Source of the DNA: Clostridium folliculivorans
Lineage (GTDB): Bacteria > Bacillota > Clostridia > Clostridiales > Clostridiaceae
Reading direction: 5' to 3'
Length of the DNA stretch: 64,000 nucleotides
NCBI RefSeq assembly: GCF_024341905.1
Contig: NZ_BQXY01000001.1
Location: 92,928-156,927 of the forward strand
Under the pieces are notes generated by a model that worked only from the letters and a program-made list of their open reading frames with translations, was not told where the DNA came from and made no database searches. Each line of letters starts with the position of its first letter. The stretch's first letter is position 1. The position numbers and the translations under genes are program-made. Below are positions 33,925 through 43,863 of the stretch, piece by piece.

Positions 33925-35397
33925 TTGACAGCAGAATTTTACGAAAAGAAAACCTTAACTGAGCTAAAAGAGTTAGCTAAAGATTTAGGGATAAAAAATA
34001 TTTCAAAAAAGAAAAAAAGTGAGCTTATTGAAGAAATAGTTAAAAGCTCTCCAAATGTTATAAAAAAAGATGGGGTTGAACTAAGAGAAAAAATTGCTCC
34101 TAAGTTAACCGATGTAGAAAAAGAAGCAAAAACAGTTGATAGACCTGTAGAAAAAATAGAAGAAATAAAAGCTGTTACTGAAAAGGTTGAAGTGCAACAA
34201 GAAAATGTAAGTGAAGAAAAAGTTGAAGAAAAGAAAGAACGATTAAAGGAAATGATCAATACCTCTAATTCAGCTAGAGGAATATTAGAAATAATGGAAA
34301 CAAACAATTTTGGATTCTTAAGATGTAGAAATTATTTGACTTCAGATCAAGACATATATGTATCACCATCTCAAATAAGAAGATTTAACTTGAGAACTGG
34401 GGATGAAATTGAAGGTAAAGTAAGAGAAGCAAAAGAAGGCGAAAAATTTAAGGCTTTACTATATGTAGAAAAAGTTAATGGAGAAAGACCAGAGACTGCT
34501 ATCGGAAGAAAATACTTTGAAAACTTGACTCCTATTTATCCAAATGAGAGATTAAGACTAGAAACTAATGATGAGAAAGATTTATCATCAAGACTTATGG
34601 ATCTTGTATCACCTATAGGTAAAGGACAAAGAGGAATAATAGTAGCTCCTCCAAAGGCTGGTAAAACAACCTTACTTAAGAAGATAGCGCAAAACATATC
34701 TAGAAATTACCCAAATGTAACATTGATGGTTTTATTAATAGATGAGCGTCCAGAAGAAGTTACAGATATGCAAAGAAGTATACATGGTGAAGTAATATAC
34801 TCAACCTTTGATGAAGAACCAATAAATCATACTAGAGTGGCTCAACTGGTTTTAGATAGAGCTAAAAGAATGGTTGAACACGGCAAAGATGTAGTTATTT
34901 TGCTAGATAGTTTAACTAGATTATCTAGAGCATATAACTTAACAATAACACCAACAGGAAGAACTCTTTCAGGTGGATTGGATCCAGGAGCTCTTATAAT
35001 GCCTAAAAAATTCTTCGGCGCAGCGAGGAAGATAGAAGAAGGCGGAAGTCTTACAATACTTGCAACTGCTCTTGTTGATACAGGAAGTAGAATGGATGAT
35101 ATGATTTTTGAAGAATTTAAGGGAACTGGAAATATGGAAGTTCACTTAGATAGGAAACTTCAAGAAAGAAGAATATTCCCAGCCATTGATATATATAAGT
35201 CTGGAACTAGAAAAGAAGATCTACTTCTTAATGATGATGAAAAAGAAGCAGCATATGCTATAAGAAAAGTAATGTATAGAGAAGGTAATGTTGAAAGTAT
35301 AACTGAAAAATTGATAGCTTTACTTTCAAAAACTAAAAATAATAAAGAATTCTTAAATATGTTTGATAAAAGTATTTTAGATAACAATTCAAGATAA
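33925..35397 (+). CDS. rho: Transcription termination factor Rho
   Basis: 490 residues. Rho_N/SAP-like start [16 protein letters not shown], then a charged Lys/Glu-rich insertion (about 40-120) common in clostridial Rho, the cold-shock-like RNA-binding domain ([19 protein letters not shown]) and the RecA-type ATPase with Walker [12 protein letters not shown], then [13 protein letters not shown] and a C-terminal region. TTG at 33925 with GGAGGTG upstream is the best start; the longer frame from 33880 has no ribosome site. Convergent with the next gene across a shared terminator. Confidence 0.96.
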   Translation: MTAEFYEKKTLTELKELAKDLGIKNISKKKKSELIEEIVKSSPNVIKKDGVELREKIAPKLTDVEKEAKTVDRPVEKIEEIKAVTEKVEVQQENVSEEKVEEKKERLKEMINTSNSARGILEIMETNNFGFLRCRNYLTSDQDIYVSPSQIRRFNLRTGDEIEGKVREAKEGEKFKALLYVEKVNGERPETAIGRKYFENLTPIYPNERLRLETNDEKDLSSRLMDLVSPIGKGQRGIIVAPPKAGKTTLLKKIAQNISRNYPNVTLMVLLIDERPEEVTDMQRSIHGEVIYSTFDEEPINHTRVAQLVLDRAKRMVEHGKDVVILLDSLTRLSRAYNLTITPTGRTLSGGLDPGALIMPKKFFGAARKIEEGGSLTILATALVDTGSRMDDMIFEEFKGTGNMEVHLDRKLQERRIFPAIDIYKSGTRKEDLLLNDDEKEAAYAIRKVMYREGNVESITEKLIALLSKTKNNKEFLNMFDKSILDNNSR

Positions 35398-35400
35398 AAA

Positions 35401-35438
35401 TAAACAGGCTGTAAGTAAGAATACTTGCAGCCTGTTTA
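35401..35438. terminator. Bidirectional terminator between rho and the glycosyltransferase gene
   Basis: TAAACAGGCTGTAAGTA and ATACTTGCAGCCTGTTTA form a long stem around AGA, with T-rich flanks on both strands. The minus-strand gene's stop codon overlaps its edge. Confidence 0.9.
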
Positions 35439-36539
35439 TTTCTTTAGTATATTTTCAGCCAATGAAACTATGGCTTCTAATGAAAATTTTGATGAAAGTC
35501 TGTAAAGGTTTTTCTTTAAAGTCTGTAACAATTCCGGGTCTTCTATCAAGTTATCTAAGGATGCATTTAAGGCTTTGAGGTTATCTACATAGATAGCACA
35601 ACCTTCATTGGTTAGAAATTCAGTGTTTTCTGTTTCCTGACCAGGTATAGCAAATGGAATAACAAGTGGTAGGTTTTTCACTATTGATTCTGTAACTGTG
35701 AGTCCACCTGGTTTTGATATAACAATGTCACTGTAATCCATTATTGCAGATATATCATTGGTATAACCAAGGATATGAATCTTTTTGCCTTCAATGGGTT
35801 TGGAATATGAATTTAGAAGCTTATTTTTCAAGTTGGTATTCTTTCCGCAAACAACTGTTATTCTAAGCTTATGTTTATTGTTAACCAGTTCCTTAAGTAC
35901 ATAATATATATTGGTAAGTCCCATACTACCACTCATAAGAAGTATATTGAAATAATCAGTATCTTTTACTTCTGCATATTCATGATTTTTAACGTAAAAT
36001 TCTCTTCTTATCGGAATTCCGTAAGGGAAAATTAAATCTGAATCTATCCCGCGAGAAATTAAGTCGTTTTTTGTATACTCACTTCCGGTAACATAAGCAT
36101 CTACATAATTAGATACATAAGTATAATGAGCTTTGAAATCAGTGACTATAGAAATAAAAGGCAGTTCAGTAAGCTGATTTTTTTTAAGCATTGATACTAC
36201 ATTTATTGTAAATGGGTGAGTACCTATTATTAAATCTGGCTTGTTTTCATCTATAAATTTTAATAGTTTTCTTGAGGTGTTCCAAAAGGAGATCTTTATT
36301 ATGTTATTCATAGATTTTATATTGGTAGCTTTGTAAAATGTACCGTAAAGGTTGGGTGCCTTTGTGGCGAATAGTTCATAACCTACAACGAGAACATTAT
36401 TAAGTAATTTACTACTATTATATAAAAAATCGTATTTAATAACTTCATATCCAAACTGGGAAAAGGTTTCAACTAAAGAGTCTGCTGCTTGATTATGACC
36501 TTGTCCTGTAGATGCTGTTAAAATAAGAAGTTTCTTCAT
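35436..36539 (-). CDS. Diacylglycerol glucosyltransferase / MGDG synthase-type glycosyltransferase
   Basis: 367 residues, GT28 type (PF06925 with a GT-C-terminal domain). N-terminal ILTASTGQGHNQAADSL, IIGTHPF and KAHYTYVSNYVDAYVTGS are typical of UgtP/MGDG synthases; the nucleotide-sugar site includes GSMGLTNIYYVLKEL, ILGYTNDI and VISKPGGLTVTES. Such enzymes glycosylate membrane diacylglycerol and provide glycolipids or lipoteichoic acid anchors. ATG at 36539 chosen; GTG at 36548 is in frame nine bases upstream. Two hairpins separate it from rpmE. Confidence 0.88.
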   Translation of the reverse strand: MKKLLILTASTGQGHNQAADSLVETFSQFGYEVIKYDFLYNSSKLLNNVLVVGYELFATKAPNLYGTFYKATNIKSMNNIIKISFWNTSRKLLKFIDENKPDLIIGTHPFTINVVSMLKKNQLTELPFISIVTDFKAHYTYVSNYVDAYVTGSEYTKNDLISRGIDSDLIFPYGIPIRREFYVKNHEYAEVKDTDYFNILLMSGSMGLTNIYYVLKELVNNKHKLRITVVCGKNTNLKNKLLNSYSKPIEGKKIHILGYTNDISAIMDYSDIVISKPGGLTVTESIVKNLPLVIPFAIPGQETENTEFLTNEGCAIYVDNLKALNASLDNLIEDPELLQTLKKNLYRLSSKFSLEAIVSLAENILKK

Positions 36540-36680
36540 GTTTCTCACTCTCTTTGCTGATAAAATAATATAGAAAAATTGTTTTTAGAATATAATTTTC
36601 ATTTAATTTATATTTTAACATTTATTTCATAATAAAGATATAAAATTTCGTTTTTAGATCATGATCTAAAAATTATATAA

Positions 36681-36728
36681 GGCATCTTCAAAACAGCTAA
36701 TTAAGTACTAGCCGTTATTGAAGATGCC
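36681..36728 (-). terminator. Second hairpin between rpmE and the glycosyltransferase gene
   Basis: GGCATCTTCAA (36681-36691) and TTGAAGATGCC (36718-36728) with further apical pairing. On the minus strand it is followed by TTATATAATTTTT, so it may act as a backup terminator for rpmE or as a 3' end of a longer transcript. Confidence 0.6.
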
Positions 36729-36745
36729 TAAATTTCCAACAAAAA

Positions 36746-36768
36746 TGGGAAAGAGTCTATCTTTCCCA
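36746..36768 (-). terminator. Terminator of rpmE
   Basis: TGGGAAAGA (36746-36754) and TCTTTCCCA (36760-36768); minus strand continues into TTTTTG. Confidence 0.85.
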
Positions 36769-36774
36769 CGGTTG

Positions 36775-36981
36775 CTACTTTTCAAGACCAAATCTCTTCT
36801 TGAATTTATCAACTCTACCGCCAACATCAATGATTTTTTGTTTACCAGTGAAGAATGGGTGGCACTTAGAGCATATTTCTACCTTAAGTTCTGATTTAAC
36901 TGAACCAGTTGTAAATGTGTTTCCACATGCGCACTTAACCACAGCGTCGTTGTGGTATTCTGGATGTATGCCTTCTCTCAT
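36775..36981 (-). CDS. rpmE: 50S ribosomal protein L31, zinc-binding type
   Basis: 68 residues. Four cysteines for zinc are present (Cys17, Cys19, Cys37, Cys40: KCACGN and ICSKCHPF), followed by the conserved [23 protein letters not shown]. The zinc form is normally used when zinc is sufficient. MREGIHPEY is the usual L31 start; a longer frame from 37044 extends past the ribosome site and promoter and is rejected. Monocistronic, with its own promoter and terminator. Confidence 0.97.
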   Translation of the reverse strand: MREGIHPEYHNDAVVKCACGNTFTTGSVKSELKVEICSKCHPFFTGKQKIIDVGGRVDKFKKRFGLEK

Positions 36982-37029
36982 CTTGTTCACCTCTTTCGAA
37001 ATAAATACTGTCGCTTTTGCAACTACTAA

Positions 37030-37058
37030 AGTATAGCATGACATAATACGTGAGTCAA
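37030..37058 (-). promoter_or_regulatory. Promoter of rpmE
   Basis: Minus-strand TTGACT (37058-37053), 17-base spacer, TATACT (37035-37030), about 49 bases before the start codon. Confidence 0.8.
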
Positions 37059-37388
37059 TAAGGAGGTAATAATAAATATGTCTATCAAACTACAGTTATT
37101 ACATTTAATGATTGATGATGAATATTTTACTAATTGACCAATTAATTATAAACAAAATAGAATAATATTAGTGAAAATTATTTTGAGTTTAAGGGGTAAA
37201 TTGGTTTATCTGTTCATAGAAATAACTATTCCATTTCCATCACTAGAATCGCACTAATAATTGCTTTAACTATTATTTACAGTTAGTTTGATAAATGCAT
37301 TTTGTTTGAAACTAATCTATCTATAGATATACATATAATGATATAATCATATAAAACACGTTTGAGGATGAAAAAAGGAGATTATTTT
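37059..37388. other. Divergent intergenic region between rpmE and tdk
   Basis: No gene. A plus-strand candidate promoter TTGACC (37134-37139), 18-base spacer, TAGAAT could serve tdk from about 220 bases upstream; a nearer TATAAT at about 37336 lacks a clear -35. Confidence 0.3.
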
Positions 37389-37982
37389 ATGAGTAAATTA
37401 TATTTTAGATACGGTGCTATGAATTCAGGAAAGTCAACTCATCTTATGCAGGTGGCATATAATTATGAAGAAAGAGGAATGAATATTTTAATTATAAAAT
37501 CATCTACTGATAAAAAGGGTGGGGACAAGCTAGTATCTAGATTAGGTGTAGAAAGAACTGTAGATTTGCTTGTTAAAAATGATGACAATATTTTTGAAAA
37601 AGTATCTCAATGGGTAGAACTAAATGGTAAAATACATTGCATCTTAGTGGATGAAGTTCAATTTTTAAAAAGCTATCAAATAGATCAGTTGCTTGAAATT
37701 GCTGTAGTTAAGGATATACCTATAATATGTTATGGATTAAGAACTGATTTTCAAATGAATGGTTTTGAAGGAAGTGAAAGATTACTATTAATTGCGCATA
37801 GTATAGAAGAGATGAAGACTATATGTAACTGTGGAAATAAAGCTATATTAAATGGTAGAAAGATAAACGGCCATTTTGTTTTTGAAGGTGAGCAAATAGC
37901 TATAGATAATGTGGATGATGTAGAATACGAGTCTTTATGTGGAGATTGTTATTTTAAGTATAAAAAATCAAGAAACGAATAA
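37389..37982 (+). CDS. tdk: Thymidine kinase
   Basis: 197 residues of the class II (TK1-like) type. P-loop YGAMNSGKSTHLM at the N-terminus, DEVQFLKSYQ as Walker B with lasso, and the zinc tetrad is suggested by CNCGNKA and the C-terminal CGDCYFK. Phosphorylates thymidine in salvage. The start at 37389 has AAAAAGGAG upstream; the in-frame codon at 37362 has none. 43 bases later the DUF1385-PrmC fusion gene starts, so the two may be cotranscribed with it and prfA. Confidence 0.95.
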   Translation: MSKLYFRYGAMNSGKSTHLMQVAYNYEERGMNILIIKSSTDKKGGDKLVSRLGVERTVDLLVKNDDNIFEKVSQWVELNGKIHCILVDEVQFLKSYQIDQLLEIAVVKDIPIICYGLRTDFQMNGFEGSERLLLIAHSIEEMKTICNCGNKAILNGRKINGHFVFEGEQIAIDNVDDVEYESLCGDCYFKYKKSRNE

Positions 37983-38025
37983 AATGTATAACTATAAAAA
38001 TATTCGGTATAAAAGGATGGTAAAT

Positions 38026-39777
38026 ATGAGGAAAACTAAGGTTGGAGGCCAGGCAGTACTTGAAGGAGTTATGATGCGAGGGGCTAGTGGTTTAGCAACG
38101 GCAATAAGAACTCCTGATGGAAAGATAGAAGTTGATTTTAAGAACACTGTACCAATATCTAAAAGATATAAAATACTTGGTTTGCCAGTAATAAGAGGTT
38201 TTATATCTCTTGTGGATTCGATGATGGAGGGAATCAAATGTATTAATTATTCTGCATCATTTTTTGAGGAAGACGAAGAACCTTCAAAATTTGATAAATG
38301 GATAAATGATAAGTTTGGCGAGAAAAGTAATGATATAATAATGGGATTTACATTATTGGTATCTTTAATATTTTCTGTTGGATTATTTGTAGCTATACCT
38401 ACTGCAATTACTTCATTGTTTAAGCATTTAGGGATAGGAGTAGTAGGGCTCAATATGATTGAGGGTGTAATAAGAGTAATAATACTTTTAGGGTATATGT
38501 ATATAATAGGAAGACTTGATGACATAAATAGATTGTATCAATACCATGGTGCAGAACATAAGACTATATTTTGCTATGAAAATGAGATGGAACTTACTGT
38601 AGAAAATGTAAAGAAGTTTGAAAGATTTCATCCAAGGTGTGGTACTAATTTTATGCTTCTAGTAATGCTAGTTAGTATATTTGCTTTTTCTTTTACTGGT
38701 TGGAACTCACTCCTGGAGAGAATACTATCTAGAGTGATTTTGCTACCTTTAGTTTCTGGGATGACTTTTGAACTTATAAAATGGATTGGGGGAAGCGAGA
38801 GTTTCTTATCTCACTTAATTGCAGCACCAGGGTTAAAGCTTCAAAATCTAACTACGAGAGAACCAGAAGATGACCAAATTGAAGTTGCTATAAGAGCGCT
38901 TAAGGCGGCCGAAGGGATAAAGGATGATGAGACTATCGGTAAACTTCTTAGTAAAGGTAATGAAAAGCTTAAAGCAGCAGAAATAGATAGTTATGTTTTG
39001 GATTGTCAACTTATTCTAGGAAAAGTAATAGACAAAGATAAGCTTTATTTAATTACTCATAGAGAAGAATTGGTTGAAGAAGAAAAATGCAAAGAATTCT
39101 ATGCACTTATTGAGAAAAGAGAAAATAAAATGCCTATAAAGTATATTCTTGAACACGCGGAATTTTACGGAATAGAATTACATGTTGAAAGTGGTGTTTT
39201 AATTCCTAGAGCCGATACAGAGGTTTTAGTAGATGAAGTTTTGGGTATAATTAAGGATGGAGAAGCAATTGATTTATGTGATTTATGCTGTGGTAGTGGT
39301 GCTATAGGCATTGCGGTAGCAAAAAATCAAGAGAATGTTAAGGTGGATTTTATAGATATAGAAGATACCCCAGAGTTGGTTACTAAAAGAAACATCAGAG
39401 ATTTAAGCTTAGAAGAAAGATGTAGATTTATAAAAAGTAATCTATTAGAAGAAGTTATAAAAGAAAATAAAATTTACGATATAATTGTTTCTAATCCACC
39501 TTATATTAAGGAAGATGTTATTCCTACATTGATGGGAGATGTTAAGGATTATGAGCCTATCATAGCACTTAGTGGAGGGGAAGATGGTCTTAATTTTTAC
39601 AGAAGAATAATTGATCAGAGTGTAAAAGTTCTTAGAGAAGGCGGGACTATAGCTTTTGAAATAGGGTATGATCAAGGGGAAGCTGTAAAAGAATTACTAG
39701 TTGAAAAAGGATATAAAAATGTTAAAATAGTTAAGGACCTGGCATCACTTGATAGAGTTGTAACTGCAATTAGATGA
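38026..39777 (+). CDS. prmC: DUF1385 (YqhQ-like) membrane domain fused to release factor methyltransferase PrmC
   Basis: 583 residues in one open frame. Residues about 1-295 are a DUF1385 protein (KVGGQAVLEGVMMRGASGLATA and HGAEHKTIFCYE) with several membrane helices. Residues about 310-583 are PrmC (HemK), with SAM-binding LCCGSGAIGIAVA and the catalytic motif NPPYIKED. PrmC methylates the glutamine of the GGQ motif of release factors; prfA follows directly. The two halves are normally separate proteins in Bacillus. The linker carries no stop and no internal ribosome site that I can see, so I read it as a true fusion. A fusion of these two families has been seen in other clostridia, as far as I recall. 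Confidence 0.93.
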   Translation: MRKTKVGGQAVLEGVMMRGASGLATAIRTPDGKIEVDFKNTVPISKRYKILGLPVIRGFISLVDSMMEGIKCINYSASFFEEDEEPSKFDKWINDKFGEKSNDIIMGFTLLVSLIFSVGLFVAIPTAITSLFKHLGIGVVGLNMIEGVIRVIILLGYMYIIGRLDDINRLYQYHGAEHKTIFCYENEMELTVENVKKFERFHPRCGTNFMLLVMLVSIFAFSFTGWNSLLERILSRVILLPLVSGMTFELIKWIGGSESFLSHLIAAPGLKLQNLTTREPEDDQIEVAIRALKAAEGIKDDETIGKLLSKGNEKLKAAEIDSYVLDCQLILGKVIDKDKLYLITHREELVEEEKCKEFYALIEKRENKMPIKYILEHAEFYGIELHVESGVLIPRADTEVLVDEVLGIIKDGEAIDLCDLCCGSGAIGIAVAKNQENVKVDFIDIEDTPELVTKRNIRDLSLEERCRFIKSNLLEEVIKENKIYDIIVSNPPYIKEDVIPTLMGDVKDYEPIIALSGGEDGLNFYRRIIDQSVKVLREGGTIAFEIGYDQGEAVKELLVEKGYKNVKIVKDLASLDRVVTAIR

Positions 39778-40004
39778 TGAAAATCTAAGGTTGTTAAAGA
39801 TTAATAACTTTAAGACTAAATCTATTTGTAAAACATCTAAGTTTATTGATAAGAGGCTTTAAAGATATGAATTCAATTATAAAGTTATTTATTTATAATA
39901 ATAAGTAACTTAAATTCAAGATTTATCTTTATAACTTTCATAGTTTTTGGTGAGAGAAATCGAAGATGTAATTCAAGTATAAAGTGGTCTATATATATTT
40001 CCTA

Positions 40005-40034
40005 TTGATATGATAGGAATATATATGATATAAT
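40005..40034 (+). promoter_or_regulatory. Promoter of prfA
   Basis: TTGATA (40005-40010), 18-base spacer, TATAAT (40029-40034). It overlaps an imperfect hairpin ATTTCCTAT/ATAGGAATAT. Two approximate direct repeats of about 25 bases (starting near 39862 and 39962) lie upstream of it. Confidence 0.6.
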
Positions 40035-40070
40035 AAAAAAATATGAAATTTATTATTACGGAGTGATAGG

Positions 40071-41153
40071 ATGATATTAGATAGATTAAACTTTATAGAA
40101 AATAAGTATGATGAACTTTCGGTAAAAATATCAGACCCATCTATCATGGCTAATCAGAACGAGTGGAGAAAACTTTGCAAAGAACATGCGGAACTAGAAA
40201 TAGTTGTGAATAAGTATACACAATATAAAGATGTTTTAGATGAGATAGAAACCAATAAAGAAATGTTAGCTGAGGAAAATGATAGAGAAATGAGAGAAAT
40301 GGTTCAAGAAGAGATAAAAGATCTTTCTGAACAAAAAACTACATTAGAAAGTGATTTGCAAGTTTTATTACTTCCAAAAGACCCTAATGATGATAAGAAC
40401 GTATTTATAGAAATCAGAGCAGGTGCTGGTGGAGAAGAAGCAGCTTTGTTTGCTGCAAATCTTTTTAGAATGTACACAAGATACGCTGAGACCCATAGAT
40501 GGAAAGTTGAACTTATGAGTACAAATGAAACTGATATTGGTGGTTTTAAAGAAGTTGTATTCATGCTAAAAGGTGATAGTGCATATTCAAGACTTAAGTT
40601 TGAATCAGGTGTTCATAGAGTTCAAAGAGTCCCTGATACAGAATCAAGCGGTAGAATTCATACATCAACTGCTACAGTAGCTGTATTACCTGAAGTTGAT
40701 GATGTAGAATTAGATATAAGTGAAAAAGATATTAGAATCGATGTATTTAGAGCATCTGGTCACGGTGGACAGTGTGTAAATACAACAGATTCAGCTGTAA
40801 GAATAACGCATCTTCCAACAGGACTTGTTGTATCCTGTCAAGATGAAAAATCACAGCTTAAGAATAAAGAAAAGGCTATGAAAGTTTTGAGATCAAGACT
40901 TTTTGAAAGAGCTGAGGCTGAAAGAGCTGCTGGTATAGCTGAAGATAGAAAGAGCCAAGTTGGAACAGGGGATAGAAGTGAAAGAATAAGAACATACAAC
41001 TATCCACAAGGAAGAGTATCAGATCATAGAATTGGATTAACACTTTATAAATTAGATTCATTTTTAAATGGGGATATGGAAGAAATGATCCAAGGTCTTA
41101 TAACTGCAGACCAAGCTGAAAAGATGAAAGCTATGGGAAATACTGATTTTTAA
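40071..41153 (+). CDS. prfA: Peptide chain release factor 1
   Basis: 360 residues. Contains [25 protein letters not shown], split here for readability, with its recognition region and the GGQ peptidyl-hydrolysis motif in [17 protein letters not shown]. It terminates translation at UAA and UAG. The GGQ glutamine would be methylated by the PrmC domain of the upstream gene. Ends with a C-terminal DGDMEE-like region typical of RF1. Own promoter at 40005-40034. Confidence 0.97.
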   Translation: MILDRLNFIENKYDELSVKISDPSIMANQNEWRKLCKEHAELEIVVNKYTQYKDVLDEIETNKEMLAEENDREMREMVQEEIKDLSEQKTTLESDLQVLLLPKDPNDDKNVFIEIRAGAGGEEAALFAANLFRMYTRYAETHRWKVELMSTNETDIGGFKEVVFMLKGDSAYSRLKFESGVHRVQRVPDTESSGRIHTSTATVAVLPEVDDVELDISEKDIRIDVFRASGHGGQCVNTTDSAVRITHLPTGLVVSCQDEKSQLKNKEKAMKVLRSRLFERAEAERAAGIAEDRKSQVGTGDRSERIRTYNYPQGRVSDHRIGLTLYKLDSFLNGDMEEMIQGLITADQAEKMKAMGNTDF

Positions 41154-41164
41154 TTAGTTTAATT

Positions 41165-41195
41165 TTTAAGCCTTACATGAAAATGTAGGGCTTAA
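41165..41195 (+). terminator. Hairpin after prfA
   Basis: TTAAGCC/GGCTTAA with inner TACAT/ATGTA around GAAA. It lacks a T-run on the plus strand, so termination would be weak. Confidence 0.45.
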
Positions 41196-41226
41196 ATAAT
41201 ACGATTAATAAAGGAGAGTAGCTACT

Positions 41227-41814
41227 ATGCATATCTCAAAGGCGGTAAAGAAGCAAAAAAAGTCGTATAGATTATTTTTGTTAAGTATGTTATTTCTCTT
41301 TTTTGCTCTACCTATAATAGTATTTCTTCTAGGAAAGACTACAATATTCTATACTAGTTATTTGGCTTTTTTAGAGGTATTCATATTAATTGCTATTTTT
41401 GCTGTTGCAAATAGTATAGCTATTGATTTTCAGTGTTCAAATAACAAGCTAAAGATAAGAACAGGTCTTTTGAAAAGTGAAAATGTTATATTGTGCGATA
41501 AAGTTGTTTTAGTTCATACTGAAGGAAAAGACGAAAACATGGAAATGATAATTGTAACTACAGTGAAACTTAGAAATAAATTTATGAAGCCGATAACAAA
41601 AAGTTTTTTTAAGAAATATCCCTACGTTGCAAATGAATATAGAAAGATAAAAATACTTAAGCCAGAAGAACTATATTATTTTACTATTATAAAACATGGA
41701 GGGCTCTTAAAATATCAGCTGTTAGATTTAGTATATAGGAATTGTGTTAAAGCAATATATACTGATTTAAGTATAGAAAATGTTAAGATTGCAAGAGGCC
41801 AACTTGAGATTTGA
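41227..41814 (+). CDS. Conserved clostridial membrane protein, unknown function
   Basis: 195 residues with two hydrophobic segments (about 16-35 and 43-66) and a cytoplasmic part of about 125 residues (NNKLKIRTGLLKSENVILCDKVV). No family recognised. Position between prfA and the sua5 gene suggests a small translation-related cluster, but that is only proximity. It starts behind GGAGAG and ends 22 bases before the sua5-type gene. Confidence 0.75.
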   Translation: MHISKAVKKQKKSYRLFLLSMLFLFFALPIIVFLLGKTTIFYTSYLAFLEVFILIAIFAVANSIAIDFQCSNNKLKIRTGLLKSENVILCDKVVLVHTEGKDENMEMIIVTTVKLRNKFMKPITKSFFKKYPYVANEYRKIKILKPEELYYFTIIKHGGLLKYQLLDLVYRNCVKAIYTDLSIENVKIARGQLEI

Positions 41815-41836
41815 GATCTAGAGGAAGTGAATTGTT

Positions 41837-42886
41837 TTGAAAACTGAAGTGAGAATAATTAATAATATTGAAGAAAATGTAGACGATATTAAAAGAGCGG
41901 CAGAAAGCATAAAAAATGGTGGGACGGTAGTCTTCCCAACTGAAACAGTCTATGGACTTGGAGCGGATGCTCTAAACGAGGATGCAGTAAAAAAAATATT
42001 TATTGCGAAGGGAAGGCCTCAAGATAACCCGCTTATTATTCATGTTGCAAGTAAGGATATAGAAAAGTATGTTGAAGACATTCCAGAAGTGGCGGAAAAA
42101 CTAATGAATAAGTTTTGGCCAGGACCGCTTACTATTTTGTTCAATAAAAAGGCTATTATACCGGATATTACTTCAGCTGGACTTAGCACTATTGGAATAA
42201 GGATGCCAGAGGATAAATTAGCACTTAAGCTTATACAGCTATCTAAAACTGCCATTGCGGCTCCATCTGCAAATATATCTGGTAGACCGAGTCCTACTGA
42301 TATATATAGATGTATTGAAGATTTAAATGAGAAGGTTGACTTTATAATTGGTGGTAATGAAAGTGATGTAGGCTTAGAATCAACCATAATTGATTGTACA
42401 GTGACTCCACCTTGCGTACTTAGACCAGGAGGCATAACTTTAGATATGCTTAAGGAAGTGGATCCTGACGTATATATAGATGCTGCAATTATGAAGAAGC
42501 CATCAGAAGATATCAAACCTAAGGCTCCAGGAATGAAGTATAGACACTACGCACCTAAAGCAAAGGTTTCGATAGTTGAAGGTTCTTTAGAAAAAAGTGT
42601 TGAAAAAATAAATGAAATAGTGCAAAATTATATAGAAAAAGGGTTTACAGTTGGTATTATGGCTACAGAGGAAACTAAGAATTTATATAAAGAAGGTAAT
42701 GTTATTTCGCTTGGTAGTAGAAATAATATTGAGGAAGTAGCTAAAAATCTTTTTGAAACATTAAGGAAGTTTGATGATTCAGCAGTAGATTATATTATTA
42801 GCGAAGCGTTTACTGAAGATGGTATAGGCCTTGCTATAATGAATAGATTAAGAAAGGCAGCTGGATTTGATATAATAAAAGCTTAA
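41837..42886 (+). CDS. L-threonylcarbamoyladenylate synthase (Sua5/YwlC type)
   Basis: 349 residues, the long two-domain form. An N-terminal YrdC-like domain has VVFPTETVYGLGADA, KGRPQDNPLI and SAPSANISGRPSPTD, and the C-terminal Sua5 domain follows after the GMKYRHYAPKA linker. It makes the activated threonylcarbamoyl intermediate for t6A37 in tRNAs reading ANN codons. TTG start at 41837. The next gene begins 13 bases after its stop; the ywlC-ywlE linkage here matches B. subtilis order. Confidence 0.95.
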   Translation: MKTEVRIINNIEENVDDIKRAAESIKNGGTVVFPTETVYGLGADALNEDAVKKIFIAKGRPQDNPLIIHVASKDIEKYVEDIPEVAEKLMNKFWPGPLTILFNKKAIIPDITSAGLSTIGIRMPEDKLALKLIQLSKTAIAAPSANISGRPSPTDIYRCIEDLNEKVDFIIGGNESDVGLESTIIDCTVTPPCVLRPGGITLDMLKEVDPDVYIDAAIMKKPSEDIKPKAPGMKYRHYAPKAKVSIVEGSLEKSVEKINEIVQNYIEKGFTVGIMATEETKNLYKEGNVISLGSRNNIEEVAKNLFETLRKFDDSAVDYIISEAFTEDGIGLAIMNRLRKAAGFDIIKA

Positions 42887-42899
42887 ATTGGAGGGAAGT

Positions 42900-43355
42900 A
42901 TGAATATTCTTTTTGTGTGTACAGGTAACACTTGTAGAAGTTGTATGGCTGAAGCTATATTTAATAGCATTTGTGATATAGATGGCGTAAGAGCATATTC
43001 AGCGGGAATTTCAATAGTTCCTGGTAGTAAAACTTCCAAGCACTCAGCTAGTTTAGTCATGAACAATCTGTCTCATGATATTAGTGAAAGATCAGCTGTG
43101 CAACTTACTTCTGATATGATAGGTAATGCCGATTTAATATTGACTATGACTAACTATATGAGAGATTTAATAGCTTCAAATTTTCATGAAAAATCTAATA
43201 ATGTATTTTCGTTATGTGAATATGCTGGCGTAAATGGTGAGATTTCAGATCCATACGGCGGTTCTATTGACGTCTATTCAAAAACATATGATCAATTAAA
43301 AAATATAATAGGTAAAGTATTGATAAAAATAAAGGAAGATAAAGGCATTTTTTAA
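42900..43355 (+). CDS. ywlE: Low-molecular-weight protein phosphatase, YwlE-like (arginine phosphatase)
   Basis: 151 residues. Catalytic P-loop CTGNTCRS (Cys7 to Ser14) and a DPYGG motif for the general acid. Thr11 in the loop is the residue that gives phosphoarginine selectivity in B. subtilis YwlE and is kept here; tyrosine phosphatases have another residue there. It should remove phosphate from protein arginines and counteract McsB. Start ATG 42900 behind GGAGGGAAG; a TTG at 42888 in frame is less likely. Confidence 0.9.
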   Translation: MNILFVCTGNTCRSCMAEAIFNSICDIDGVRAYSAGISIVPGSKTSKHSASLVMNNLSHDISERSAVQLTSDMIGNADLILTMTNYMRDLIASNFHEKSNNVFSLCEYAGVNGEISDPYGGSIDVYSKTYDQLKNIIGKVLIKIKEDKGIF

Positions 43356-43396
43356 TGCTTTAGTCTTCTTTTTTTATAAATTTTGGAGGTGCAATT

Positions 43397-43846
43397 ATGA
43401 GGATAGCAATTGGAAGTGATCATGGTGGATTCAGGCTTAAAGGTGAAGTCATTGAACACTTAAAATTAAAAGGGATAGAGGTAAAGGATTTTGGTACATT
43501 AACTGAAAGTTCTTGTGATTATGCAGATTATGCCATTCAAGTTGCAGAAGCAGTAGTGACAAAACAGTTTGATTTTGGTATATTAATTTGTGGCACTGGT
43601 ATTGGAATTTCTATAGCTGCAAATAAAGTTCCAGGAATAAGAGCTGCAGTTTGTGCTGATACTTTTAGTGCTCATGCTACAAGACAACATAATGATGCTA
43701 ATATTTTAGCTATGGGTGAAAGAGTAGTAGGTACTGGTTTAGCTTTAGATATTGTTGATACATTCCTTTCAGCTGAGTTTGAAGGTGGAAGACACGCAAC
43801 AAGAATAAATAAAATAGCTGATATAGAAAAAAAATATAATAAATAA
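43397..43846 (+). CDS. rpiB: Ribose-5-phosphate isomerase B
   Basis: 149 residues. Motifs [29 protein letters not shown] (catalytic Cys) and [14 protein letters not shown] define the RpiB/LacAB family. It interconverts ribose-5-phosphate and ribulose-5-phosphate. Its position between ywlE and upp matches the order known from Bacillus. GGAGGTG ribosome site. A ribosome-site gap of 17 bases separates it from upp. Confidence 0.95.
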   Translation: MRIAIGSDHGGFRLKGEVIEHLKLKGIEVKDFGTLTESSCDYADYAIQVAEAVVTKQFDFGILICGTGIGISIAANKVPGIRAAVCADTFSAHATRQHNDANILAMGERVVGTGLALDIVDTFLSAEFEGGRHATRINKIADIEKKYNK

Positions 43847-43863
43847 TATTGGAGGAATTTTTT

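Noticed and set aside
42040..42516. 158-codon minus-strand frame inside the sua5-type gene
   Set aside because: Shadow frame with no ribosome site and no similarity.
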